In this document: in pieces, positions 26,660-34,530 of the stretch
Layout of the letters: each line of letters opens with the position of its first letter
Numbering within the stretch: the stretch's first letter is position 1
Assembly: GCF_023150065.1 (NCBI RefSeq)
Contig: NZ_JAKLLN010000005.1
Coordinates: 124,001 to 188,000 of the forward strand
Direction: 5' to 3'
Origin: Zoogloea sp.
Lineage (GTDB): Bacteria; Pseudomonadota; Gammaproteobacteria; Burkholderiales; Rhodocyclaceae
Length of the DNA stretch: 64,000 bases
The notes under the pieces: generated by a model
The model's input: only the letters and a program-made list of their open reading frames with translations
Database searches by the model: none
What the model was told of the DNA's origin: nothing
Program-made: the position numbers and the translations under genes

Positions 26660-26899
26660 GATCTTCTCCTGCGTTTATGCTATTTGGCTAAAAATACGCT
26701 TGCATGGTACGGCACCCACAGGAAAAGCACTTTGATAATTGCTGAAAAAACAATGCTCTAGCAGCAATTTTTTAGCTGCGAACAGCGTTTAACAGAAACG
26801 GCGGTCCTTTATTTTCGACGCTTCCACAAAGTCGTTGCCGATCTTCCGTGATGCGTCCTAGCGTTATGCCATCGACAACAGACGCAAGGAGAAGCGACC
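26660..26899. other. AT-rich divergent intergenic region of the element
   Basis: This 240-base gap separates divergent genes and should hold both promoters. It is clearly AT-rich, with GGCTAAAAATACG and GCAGCAATTTTTTAGCTGC (an imperfect inverted repeat at about 26762-26780). An AGGAGAAG site precedes the plus-strand gene. No specific promoter is assigned. Confidence 0.4.
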
Positions 26900-27304
26900 A
26901 TGGAAGCCAAGACCTACACGAAGCGCGAGAACGCCCGCCGGGCTGGTGTTGCAGCAGGGGTGCCCGCGGAGCTTGTCGGCATCACCGTGCATAAAGACGG
27001 CGACGAGGTGAGGTTCGGCTGGGAAACGCTGGAAGCGCCGGCGGCCCCCGAGATGACCACAGCGACGCCCGAGGTGGTCGCACCGAAGGTGTCGCGCGTC
27101 GAACAGAACGGAGTCAGGCGACCGAAGGAGGGCGGACTGTGCGCTGCCGTCTGGGCATGGCTGGATGCACACCCCGGCGCAACCGTGAAGGAGGCCAAGG
27201 CGGCAGCACCTGACCACGGTTGGAACGTGAATAATGTCGCCTGCGAGTTCTATGCCTGGCGCAAGTTCAATGGGCTCAGTGGCAGGCAAGCTGCTGCGGG
27301 GTAA
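26900..27304 (+). CDS. hypothetical protein with possible winged-helix C-terminus
   Basis: A 134-residue protein starting at ATG 26900 after an AAGGAGAAGCG ribosome site. A basic N-terminus (MEAKTYTKRENARRAG) is followed by an acidic Pro/Ala linker. The C-terminal 55 residues (GLCAAVWAWLDAHPGATVKEA onward) look like a small helix-turn-helix used by mobile-element proteins. Function unknown; it reads toward the candidate origin. Confidence 0.6.
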   Translation: MEAKTYTKRENARRAGVAAGVPAELVGITVHKDGDEVRFGWETLEAPAAPEMTTATPEVVAPKVSRVEQNGVRRPKEGGLCAAVWAWLDAHPGATVKEAKAAAPDHGWNVNNVACEFYAWRKFNGLSGRQAAAG

Positions 27305-27668
27305 CTACTGGGGAGCCCGTTGCGCATACCCGTGCGGGGCGCGTGGGGCCGGCTGGGGCCGCTTTCACTACCGGCTCGCCCCCACCATACCAGCGGCCCC
27401 CGTGCGGGGCCTGCAGCGGCAATTTTTAACCACAGTGTGGGTCATGAGGTAGAGCTGAAGGGCAACGCACCTTTCGTGAATGGGCAACCCATTTTGCATG
27501 AATTCAAAGGGCCGGCAAGCTGCGTTAAAAAGGGTGTGTTGCCCTATAGGAAAAAACGCAGCAACGCACCCCTTGGGGGGTGCTGCTTGCTCCTGCGGTT
27601 CGGGGGTGCGTTAAAGCACCGTAACGCACCCCCAACGCCCCCGAGGGGCGTTGCAACGCACCTTTGGC
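27305..27668. other. candidate replication origin: AACGCACC iteron-like repeats
   Basis: A 364-base non-coding stretch beside the primase-helicase gene. AACGCACC occurs at 27464, 27563, 27623 and 27655, and in reverse (GGTGCGTT) at 27605, with a one-mismatch reverse copy at 27533. A perfect 12-bp inverted repeat GGGGGTGCGTTA/TAACGCACCCCC lies at 27602-27633 and a 9-bp one at 27633-27653. TTAACCACA at 27426 is one base from the DnaA box consensus. Together with the adjacent replication gene this suggests an origin; some hairpins could also serve as a terminator. Confidence 0.5.
27602..27653. repeat. nested perfect inverted repeats in the candidate origin
   Basis: Arms 27602-27613 and 27622-27633 are perfect over 12 bp with an eight-base spacer. 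CAACGCCCC/GGGGCGTTG at 27633-27653 is perfect over 9 bp with a three-base loop. The two hairpins share base 27633. Confidence 0.75.
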
Positions 27669-29747
27669 CTAGCCATGCTCCGCAGTGCAGGTATCGACAG
27701 GTCGCAGCCACTTGGACCCCGATGGACCTCCCTGTTCTTCGATCAATTGCCCCCTGTCTTTCAGGCGAGCGAGGGAATCGCGCAGGCTCTTCTGTGTCAT
27801 GTCGTGTTCTGCCCTCACTGCGGCCCGCATACCTTCTAGGCCGCGTCCAGTTGGGCGCTGGCCCTCGCTAGTAAGCTGCCTTATCCATTTATTGACAAAC
27901 GCGTCGTCCGCCGCTGCCAGAACGGCCGCGTCGGGCGCCTGCTTCCGCTCGTGTGGTGCTCTCCAGGGAGCTACTGCCAGCGAAGTAATCGGGTCGCCGT
28001 CCTCGTCATTTCCAAGGTTCAACTTGTCCATGGTGAATGGACACTCGATACCGGACTCACCGTCCTTGACCTTCCGCATGGTGAAGCGGGCGTCGAGCGG
28101 GCCATCCTCTTCATCGTCCTTGTCCTTGGCCACCTTCTTCCAAACATGAATGACAAAGTCGAGCGCCCCGTGAAGGCTGCTATGGCCTCGCAAGCCTGCA
28201 CCCTCGCTCTTGCCGCTGTGGTGAACAACCAGCACGGTGCAGTCAAGCCGTCGCTGCAGCTCTTGGAAGATTGCGATCATCTCTCCCATGCCTTCGCTGC
28301 TGTTTTCGTCAAAGCTGCCACCTGCCTGAGCCAGCGTGTCAATGCACAGGACTCCCCCGATGATCTTTGACTTCAGCGTCATTACCAGCTTGTCGCGATC
28401 TGCCTGATCCCTCAAGTTTAGGGGCTCCATCAGGAAGGAAATTCCCGTGGATGTGGCTCCAAATTTCCCATAGCCCAGCCTCCACGCAGCAACTCGCCTC
28501 GGTATGCCGCCCCGACCTTCAAATGGGACATAGACGACTGGGGCTGCACGTACGCGCTGACCGAACCAGGGCGCCCCGTTGGCAATGTGTGCCAGCAGGT
28601 CAAGTGCGAGGAATGACTTGAACGTCCCCGAGGCACCGAACAGTGCTCCAACCCCGCCAACAGGGATGAAGCCCTTCACAAGCCAGCGCAGGGGTGGGAG
28701 CTTGCCAAGGTCGTGGTCAGTGAGGAGCTGGAAGACGTTGGTTGCGCGCTTGGCTTCCCAGGTTGCTATCAGAGCATCGGCGATTTGCTTGCCGTGCGCG
28801 GCCGCTCCTGCGTCTCGCGTGACGTGCCCCCGCTGCACCGCCAAGGTACGATTCAGGTACGTGTCGTTCTTCGTCGCTTTCTCCCGCTTACCCAGCGCCG
28901 ACATACGGAACAACCGCCTGCACTGCTCGTTCGAGGGGGAATGGAATGCAAGGGTTTGCATGAGGGAAGCGTCTGCTTCCGATTGGGACGAGAACCCAAG
29001 TTCTTCCCATTCACCCCGCCATAGCCGTTGGAACTTCTCGCCACTTTCCCACGCCCTTTGCATTACTCCCTCATCGGTGTCCGTGGGCAGGACTTCAACA
29101 AGCTCCGCGCCGCAAGTGGTTTCTGGCATCTGGGAAATCATGTTTTGAAGGCGCTCTTGCTGGGCAACAATGGGCTTGTCCTTCACCACGTTGCCGGTGC
29201 AGATGATGTACCGCTCTTGCGAATAGACCTCCACACCCTCCCGGCGTCGCCCCTTGCCGATCTTGCCCTCAACCCACACGTGCAACCCCTTCCCGCTACG
29301 GGAATGCTCGGTGTAGCTGTCGAACTCCTCAACAATCTTGTGGAAGCGCTGAATGTGCTCTTGCGGCGTCGTCTCCTTTACGTCCATGTCGATGCAGGTA
29401 AAGGGATCATCTTCGGTGAGCACGTAGCCAATGTGGAGGTTTCGTGCTTCGGCTGCTCGGCACACCGAATCGAAGTCCGCCCATGTGGTTGGATCAGTGG
29501 AGCTAGCTGCTCGACCGTCAATGGTCAGAGGCATTTTGTCCGCACCAGCAAGCACCCACTGGCGGCGGTCGCGAAGTGCTGCGGGCAGGTTCGCCCACTG
29601 CGCTGGCAGGGGGCCGGCTGGGGCCGTTTGCTGGGGGTGGCCAAGGGGGTTGCCAGGGTGGCCATGCTGCGGGGCCTGTAGCGCTGGCTGCAAATGATCA
29701 AACGTGCCGACCTTCGCGGCAGGGGGTACGCTGTTGGTGCTATCCAT
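27669..29747 (-). CDS. primase-polymerase / RecA-fold helicase replication protein
   Basis: A 692-residue replication protein. The N-terminal 60-260 region is primase-polymerase-like (NrS-1 type): acidic D120/D122 in TCIDMDVKE and His156 in SGKGLHVWVEG. The C-terminal half is a RepA/RecA-like hexameric helicase: Walker A GASGTFKS (371-378), Walker B GGVLCIDT (about 465-471), then VLVVHHSGKSEGAGLRGHSS as sensor region. ATG 29747 has an AAGGAAT ribosome site; the upstream extension is poorly protein-like. Such proteins prime and unwind plasmid-like or satellite-phage DNA, so the element probably replicates after excision. The candidate origin is at its 3' end. Confidence 0.85.
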   Translation of the reverse strand: MDSTNSVPPAAKVGTFDHLQPALQAPQHGHPGNPLGHPQQTAPAGPLPAQWANLPAALRDRRQWVLAGADKMPLTIDGRAASSTDPTTWADFDSVCRAAEARNLHIGYVLTEDDPFTCIDMDVKETTPQEHIQRFHKIVEEFDSYTEHSRSGKGLHVWVEGKIGKGRRREGVEVYSQERYIICTGNVVKDKPIVAQQERLQNMISQMPETTCGAELVEVLPTDTDEGVMQRAWESGEKFQRLWRGEWEELGFSSQSEADASLMQTLAFHSPSNEQCRRLFRMSALGKREKATKNDTYLNRTLAVQRGHVTRDAGAAAHGKQIADALIATWEAKRATNVFQLLTDHDLGKLPPLRWLVKGFIPVGGVGALFGASGTFKSFLALDLLAHIANGAPWFGQRVRAAPVVYVPFEGRGGIPRRVAAWRLGYGKFGATSTGISFLMEPLNLRDQADRDKLVMTLKSKIIGGVLCIDTLAQAGGSFDENSSEGMGEMIAIFQELQRRLDCTVLVVHHSGKSEGAGLRGHSSLHGALDFVIHVWKKVAKDKDDEEDGPLDARFTMRKVKDGESGIECPFTMDKLNLGNDEDGDPITSLAVAPWRAPHERKQAPDAAVLAAADDAFVNKWIRQLTSEGQRPTGRGLEGMRAAVRAEHDMTQKSLRDSLARLKDRGQLIEEQGGPSGSKWLRPVDTCTAEHG

Positions 29748-29884
29748 GTGAAATTCCTTTGGCGGCAGGGCGTAGGCGAACCCCTGCCGCTTTTTCTTGA
29801 CTGGCTTGTTTTGGGCTAGGCGACGGTGCTGTTCCGCGGGCGCAAGCGGCGGCGCTGCTCGGGTTGCGAATAGGCGACCGCCAG

Positions 29885-30193
29885 TTATGAGGTTTGCTGT
29901 TCGGCGGGAAGCCACGGCGGGCGGGTCAGTGCAACATGGTCGGGGCGTTGGCTGGTGCTGGTGCGTGCGCCGGAGGCGAGCCAGAAAAGAACGTCGCGTT
30001 CGGAGTAATAGACGCGGCGGCAGCCGTTAGGCTGGAAGTAGCGGGGACCAGTGCCCGCTAGACGCTTCTGCTCAAGCGTGTTGGGCTGGAAGTGCAGAAT
30101 CTCCGCAGCTTCGCGGCTGCTCAGGGGGCGGTTCTTCGGGGTGTAGTTGAACAGCTCGCAAAGCTGCTCGAAGGACAGGCTTTCGGTTTGCAC
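29885..30193 (-). CDS. AlpA/MerR-type helix-turn-helix protein (possible excisionase)
   Basis: A 102-residue protein with an HTH_17-type winged helix: LSSREAAEILHFQPNTLEQKRLAGTG (residues 24-49) followed by the wing VYYSERDVLFWLASG. Small proteins like this between integrase and replication genes are typical excisionase or AlpA regulators. ATG 30193 has weak upstream purines. The tail is unstructured. Confidence 0.78.
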   Translation of the reverse strand: MQTESLSFEQLCELFNYTPKNRPLSSREAAEILHFQPNTLEQKRLAGTGPRYFQPNGCRRVYYSERDVLFWLASGARTSTSQRPDHVALTRPPWLPAEQQTS

Positions 30194-30438
30194 AGGCAGT
30201 GCCTCTCAGCAAGCCCACCGACGTGCAGATGCAAAAAGGGCAGTCGGTAGGCGAACCGCATCGCGTTACCGATGCCAGTTGCCCGCCGTCTGCCCATGCA
30301 GCACTTTTCGTTGATCGCGTCCCGACGCATTGCGCGAAGTGACGGAAAGGCGAGGTGTGTTGTCTGCTACTGTACTAAGATTGTGCAGCCTTTGCAACGT
30401 GACGTATTGTTTTGACATTTTTGGGGCAAGCCCCTAAG
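30194..30438. other. intergenic region between integrase and AlpA-like genes
   Basis: 245 bases without a gene. It should hold the promoter of the AlpA-like gene; a TTGTGC...TGTACTAAG-like AT-rich section lies near 30360-30420. No firm promoter or terminator is called. Confidence 0.35.
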
Positions 30439-31740
30439 TCAAGCACGGAGCGGCACCACGTTCTCAGCCTTGGAGATTGCCTCCGCGAGCGTGCCCTGAT
30501 GCTCGATCCAATCAGCTACCCGCTGCACTTCGGGGAGTAGATATTGCAGCTTCGAGGTCTTCAGGTAGTGCTTCTCCGTGACGCCGTGAGGCTTATGGTT
30601 CAGCAGTTGCTTGACCTTGGAGAGATCGACGCCGCACTCGGCATATCCAATGTCAGCGAAGGTGCGACGCAGGTCATGCGGCGACAAGTGCGTGCCTGCG
30701 GTCTCGCTGACCTTCTTCATGGTGTCGCGCGGGTCTTTGATGTGGCCACTCTTGCCCCATGATGGGAAGACATGCTGGTTGCCCTCTACCCTCTGGCGGG
30801 TCTTGAGTAGTTCAATCGCCTGTGCAGATAACGGCAGCCAGACAGGGCGGCGATTCTTGGGGTCAGGTATGTGCCACCAGCCTTCATCAAGATTGACCCG
30901 ATCCCATGTCAGTGCCGCTGCTTCTTCTTTGCGCGCACCGGTCAGCATGAGGAATATCACGAGGTCGATGCTTGACCACGTATCACGGTTGTAGGCGTTG
31001 GCGCGAGCCTGCGTGAGCATGTGCCACACCGCGCCAACTTTCGGAAGCGGGATGCTCGAATCGCGCGGGTCTAGCTCTGCCCAATCGTCTTTCAGCACTG
31101 CGACAGGGTTGTGCAGGACTAGCGGCATGCCATCCTGCTTCTTGTACTGCCGACCGGCATAGTTGATGAGGGCGCGCAATACGCTGAACGCCTGATTCGC
31201 TTGACCTGGCGAACCGCCCTCACGGTTGCCGCGAAGCCCCTTCGTTAGCATTTCGCGGTAGCGCTTGCGGCAGTCGTCCTCGGTGATGCTAGTGATGGGC
31301 TTGTGTTCCCACGCCTTGAAGGTTGTGGTCACATGCCGCTCAATCTCGCTCTTGCTGCTGTCCTTCAGCTTACCCGGTCGCCCCATGTAAGCGTCAGCAA
31401 CCTGCCGCAATGTCACTTTGGCTGCCTCGTCCGCTTTCTTCGCGTCGCGCGGGTCGATACCGTCACGCATGGCTTGCAGGATGTGGCGCGCGCCTTTCGT
31501 GATGATTGTGCCGCTGCTGTCGGTCAGTCCGTTACGCGCCAGTTCTTCGGTGTATAGCCCATAAGGACCAATCGTGATGCACACCGCCTTGCCCCTGACG
31601 CGCCCCTGCGCAATGAACACGCGCTTGCCCGCGGCGGTGACCCGTAATCCGAACCCCTTCAGCGAGTCGTCCCAGTGAGTCTCGTAGCCCTCGGGGGGCG
31701 GCTGCACCTTGTTGATGAAAGTCTTCGTTAGCTTCGGCAT
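30439..31740 (-). CDS. int: P4-type tyrosine recombinase / integrase
   Basis: A 433-residue site-specific recombinase. Residues 1-90 are the DUF4102 arm-binding domain (DDSLKGFGLRVTAAGKRVFI). A core-binding SAM-like domain follows at about 105-205. The catalytic domain keeps all residues: Arg270 (LTGARKEEAAAL), His355-x-x-Arg358 (PHDLRRTF), His382 (LNHKPHG) and Tyr392 (TEKHYLK). It lies at the right end of the element, 159 bases from attR, with its start facing the attachment site. The attachment cores place its crossover in a tRNA anticodon loop. Confidence 0.96.
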   Translation of the reverse strand: MPKLTKTFINKVQPPPEGYETHWDDSLKGFGLRVTAAGKRVFIAQGRVRGKAVCITIGPYGLYTEELARNGLTDSSGTIITKGARHILQAMRDGIDPRDAKKADEAAKVTLRQVADAYMGRPGKLKDSSKSEIERHVTTTFKAWEHKPITSITEDDCRKRYREMLTKGLRGNREGGSPGQANQAFSVLRALINYAGRQYKKQDGMPLVLHNPVAVLKDDWAELDPRDSSIPLPKVGAVWHMLTQARANAYNRDTWSSIDLVIFLMLTGARKEEAAALTWDRVNLDEGWWHIPDPKNRRPVWLPLSAQAIELLKTRQRVEGNQHVFPSWGKSGHIKDPRDTMKKVSETAGTHLSPHDLRRTFADIGYAECGVDLSKVKQLLNHKPHGVTEKHYLKTSKLQYLLPEVQRVADWIEHQGTLAEAISKAENVVPLRA

Positions 31741-31899
31741 AAACCTTCTCCTAGACGCTGTTTTAGCGTATGTTTAGCAACCTAGGCTAAGTTATGACAA
31801 GCTACACAAAACATGCAACGACGATAAGTTGTTGTTTTGAAAAGGTGCGGAAGGCTAAGTAAAGCAGCGGAAAGCTAGTTAAAAGCAGCCTCCGTAAAA
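31741..31899. other. right-end arm of the element with TTAGC/GCTAA repeats
   Basis: Between the integrase start and attR. TTAGC at 31763 and 31774 and GCTAA at 31786 and 31854 (plus GCTAG near 31874) match the motif found beside attL. Spacing and location suit integrase arm sites; the integrase promoter must also be here. Confidence 0.45.
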
Positions 31900-31908
31900 C
31901 TTGAAAAC
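31900..31908 (+). repeat. attR core
   Basis: CTTGAAAAC, identical to the attL core at 22492-22500, directly followed by the remainder of the host tRNA-Ser gene. Confidence 0.8.
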
Positions 31909-31955
31909 CGGCGATGGGAAACCATCCGTGAGTTCGAATCTCACCTCTTCCGCCA
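31900..31955 (+). pseudogene. 3' half of the disrupted tRNA-Ser(UGA) gene (attR side)
   Basis: From the anticodon loop this reads ACCGG, a variable arm (GATGGGAAACCATC), T arm TGAG-TTCGAAT-CTCA, acceptor CTCTTCC, discriminator G and CCA. The acceptor complements GGAAGAG at 22460. Upstream of 31900 no tRNA 5' half is supplied by the element, so this half has no partner at this end. Confidence 0.92.
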
Positions 31956-31966
31956 GGATTTCGTCC

Positions 31967-31994
31967 AGTCGGCTCGCCCTTCGTGCGGGCCGTT
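31967..31994 (+). terminator. likely terminator of the original tRNA-Ser gene
   Basis: GGCTCGC/GCGGGCC imperfect stem with loop CCTTCGT, followed by GTTTTCTTG, about 15 bases after the tRNA CCA. Confidence 0.5.
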
Positions 31995-32051
31995 TTCTTG
32001 TCTGCGGAAGGCTGCCTCGATGTGGCCTCAGATTGCCGTCGGAGGGTGCCC

Positions 32052-32381
32052 ATGGATGCGTTGCGGATGGCGGGCTTGTTTGCGCTGACGGCGGTGATGG
32101 AGATCGTCGGCTGCTATCTGCCCTGGCTGGTGTTGCGGCAGGGGCGGAGTGTGCTGTGGCTGCTGCCGGCCGCGGTGGCCCTGGCGCTGTTTGCGTGGCT
32201 GCTCACCCTGCACCCGACGGCCGCGGGGCGTACCTATGCGGCCTACGGGGGCATGTACATTGCCGTGGCGCTGTTGTGGCTGCGCTATGTGGACGGGGTG
32301 GCGCTGACCCGCTGGGATGTGGCGGGCGCGGCCATTGCCCTGGTCGGCATGGCCGTGATCGCCTTGCAGCCGGCCCGCTGA
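32052..32381 (+). CDS. YnfA/UPF0060 family small membrane protein
   Basis: A 109-residue protein with four hydrophobic helices, matching UPF0060 (YnfA, about 108 residues), a relative of small multidrug resistance transporters. Signatures: [10 protein letters not shown] near residue 17, [15 protein letters not shown], and [23 protein letters not shown] 32052 follows GGAGGGTGCCC. It is the first gene after the right end of the element and converges with the TonB receptor gene. Confidence 0.93.
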   Translation: MDALRMAGLFALTAVMEIVGCYLPWLVLRQGRSVLWLLPAAVALALFAWLLTLHPTAAGRTYAAYGGMYIAVALLWLRYVDGVALTRWDVAGAAIALVGMAVIALQPAR

Positions 32382-32398
32382 GGGCCGGGCTGGCGCGC

Positions 32399-34510
32399 TC
32401 AGAAACCCAGACGCAGGGCCAGGCGCAGGCTGCGCGGCTCCAGCGGATGGATCAGGCGGCCGTCGATGCCGCCGTTGCAACTGCCCCCCAGGGCTTCGCT
32501 GCGTGTACATGCACCCCCCCAGTATTCGATGTCGTTGGCGTGGCGGTTGAACAGGTTGAGCACGTCCAGGCTCAGCTGTGCCTGCTTTGAAACGCGGTAG
32601 CCGAGCTTGAGGTTGGCCGTCCAGAAGGGGGAGGACTTGTGGGTGCCGGTCTCCTCGAGGGCGTAAGCGCCCAGGTAGCGCAGGCGCAGGCCGCCGTACC
32701 AGGGGCCGTCCCGGTCGGCGGTGACGCCCAGGGACGCGGTGAGGGGGATGGCGTTGGGCACGTGGTCGCCGCCGCCGTCCACCGGGTGGGTGAAGCGCGC
32801 CTTCGACAGGGCCAGGTCGGCGTCGATGATCAGCCCCTCCAGCGGCGTGATGTAGTTGGCCCATTCCAGCCCGTGGCGGCGGGAGGCGCCGCGGGGCTCG
32901 GTGATGCCTTCGTCGCCGATGAAGACCAGCTCGGAGGCCAGCGCCATCTGCCATACCGACAGGCTGGTGTTCCAGCCCGGCAGGGGGGCGGCGCGCACGC
33001 CCAGCTCGGCGCCCCGGGCTCGGGCGATCAGGGGGACACGGGCGATCGGGCTGCCGTCGGCCGGGTTGGTGTGGCTGGTGGCGCCGCGGGTGTCATTGCT
33101 GTGAAAGCCGTGACCCCAGTTGGCATAGAACTCGGTGCTGCCGGCCAGGTTGAAGGGGCCGAACACGAGGCCCAGCTTGGGGCTCGTCTGACCGCCGCGC
33201 ACGCTGCCGCCATTGCCCATGTTGTACTGCCCGCCCAGGGCCGTGACGTCGGCCGAGATCTCGTCCCGGCGCAGGGCGAGGGTGCTGCGCAGCCAGGGTG
33301 TCCATTGGGTGCGGGCCTCGATGTAGGCGGCGAGGGACGTCTCGGTGATGCGGTCCTCGCGGACGGTGCCGGTGCGTGCGCGCCCTTCGGTGGTGAACAG
33401 ACCGACGCGGCCGATGCGGTCCTGGCGCAGGCGGGTGCCCACACTCAGCTCGGTGTCCCGCAGGGCCGGGCCCAGGAGCCAGGTGTGGCGGGCTTCACCG
33501 CCCCACACGACGCGGCTGTCGGCCTGCTCGTGCTGGTCCCCCTGCGGGCCGCTGATGTAGCCCGACGGCGCAGAGTACAGGTTGAGGCCGTAGTCGATGA
33601 CGTAGGCGCTGGCCCGGGTGGCGCTGTCCTCGCCAAGGCGGGCCCATTCGGCCGACAGACTGTTGCGTCGGGTGCGGCCCCCGTCCCGGGGCGAGAGGGC
33701 GCCGTAGCGGCCGATCTCGCCGGAGCGGATGGCCCGCTCGGGGACGTGCTCGGTGGCGGTCCAGTGGGCGCTGTAGCTCATGGCCGTGATGGCGTAACCG
33801 TGGCTGGCGCTGCCGTCGGAGAGGCGCAGCAGCAGGTTGCGGCGCTGCAGATTTTCGGGCTGGGTCCAGGGGCCGTCGTAGCCCATCAGCTCGGCGGCCA
33901 CCAGCAGCTGGCGCCCGTCGCCCTCACCGCCCAGTGCCCGGCTGCCGGCGGCCAGCAGGCGCTGGTAGCCGTTCTGGCCGAGCCCGAACTCCACGAAGGG
34001 CTGCGCCAGCTGGCGCCGGTAGTCGATGCGCGCCGAGCCGGTGGTGGCAAAGTCGCCGTCCTCGGCCGCATACACCCCCTTGCGATAGGCGATGCCCTGC
34101 ACCAGCTCGGGCATCAGGAAGTTGAGATCCATGTAGCCCTGGCCGTGGGCGTGGCTGGCCATGTTGACCGGCATGCCCATGACGTGGGTGGCAAAGTCGC
34201 TGCCGTGGTCGAGATTGAAGCCGCGCAGGAAGTACTGGTTGGCCTTTCCGTCCCCCGAGTGCTGGGTGACGATCATGCCGGGCACGGTCTCGAGGGCTTC
34301 GGCGGGGCGCAGCAGGGGCCGGTTGCGCAGCTGGGCGGCGGTGACGGTGCCTTCGGTGGCCGAGTCGGCGACGCCGATCAGGTCCTGTTGACGGGGGGTG
34401 ACGGTGACCTCCTGGAGGGTCGGAACGCCCGCGGCGTGGGCGGCGGCGCCCAGGCTGGACATGAGGAGGGCCAGCGCCCCCGCGAGGGGGCGGTCGATGA
34501 ACTGTGGCAT
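32399..34510 (-). CDS. TonB-dependent outer membrane receptor of the cobalamin locus
   Basis: A 703-residue TonB-dependent receptor with a signal peptide (residues 1-27, ending AAAHA), a plug with LRGFNLDHGSDFATHVMGMP and a 22-strand barrel ending in the outer-membrane signal LRLALRLGF. The plug segment MPVNMASHAHGQGYMDLNF contains closely spaced His residues. It is the last gene in the minus-strand cobalamin transcription unit, 20 bases after the PepSY gene, so it is probably under the same riboswitch. Cobalt or corrinoid import is the likely role by context; sequence alone does not give the ligand. Confidence 0.9.
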   Translation of the reverse strand: MPQFIDRPLAGALALLMSSLGAAAHAAGVPTLQEVTVTPRQQDLIGVADSATEGTVTAAQLRNRPLLRPAEALETVPGMIVTQHSGDGKANQYFLRGFNLDHGSDFATHVMGMPVNMASHAHGQGYMDLNFLMPELVQGIAYRKGVYAAEDGDFATTGSARIDYRRQLAQPFVEFGLGQNGYQRLLAAGSRALGGEGDGRQLLVAAELMGYDGPWTQPENLQRRNLLLRLSDGSASHGYAITAMSYSAHWTATEHVPERAIRSGEIGRYGALSPRDGGRTRRNSLSAEWARLGEDSATRASAYVIDYGLNLYSAPSGYISGPQGDQHEQADSRVVWGGEARHTWLLGPALRDTELSVGTRLRQDRIGRVGLFTTEGRARTGTVREDRITETSLAAYIEARTQWTPWLRSTLALRRDEISADVTALGGQYNMGNGGSVRGGQTSPKLGLVFGPFNLAGSTEFYANWGHGFHSNDTRGATSHTNPADGSPIARVPLIARARGAELGVRAAPLPGWNTSLSVWQMALASELVFIGDEGITEPRGASRRHGLEWANYITPLEGLIIDADLALSKARFTHPVDGGGDHVPNAIPLTASLGVTADRDGPWYGGLRLRYLGAYALEETGTHKSSPFWTANLKLGYRVSKQAQLSLDVLNLFNRHANDIEYWGGACTRSEALGGSCNGGIDGRLIHPLEPRSLRLALRLGF

Positions 34511-34530
34511 GGAGAGGTTTCCTTAGGGGA

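Larger units (their letters stand above)
22492..31908 (+). mobile_element. 9.4-kb integrative element in the anticodon loop of tRNA-Ser
   Basis: The element is bounded by direct repeats of the core CTTGAAAAC (22492-22500 and 31900-31908), which lie exactly at the tRNA anticodon loop. It encodes a P4-type tyrosine integrase next to the right end, an AlpA/excisionase-like HTH protein, a primase-polymerase/helicase, a candidate origin, a C-protein-like regulator with a nuclease-like neighbour, an intact tRNA-Ser and several unknown genes. No capsid, tail, lysis or conjugation genes are seen, so it is a satellite or plasmid-like island more than a full prophage. Intergenic DNA is visibly more AT-rich than the flanks. 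Confidence 0.88.

Noticed and set aside
27464-27662. CRISPR-like array
   Set aside because: Repeats are only 8 bp, in both orientations and irregularly spaced, with no cas genes; an origin or terminator region fits better.
22492-31908. Complete prophage
   Set aside because: No capsid, portal, large terminase, tail, holin or lysin genes can be found.
31802-32053. 83-residue minus-strand open frame at attR
   Set aside because: It is antisense to the 3' half of the split tRNA-Ser and its flank; EIRTHGWF-like strings are well-known tRNA artefacts.
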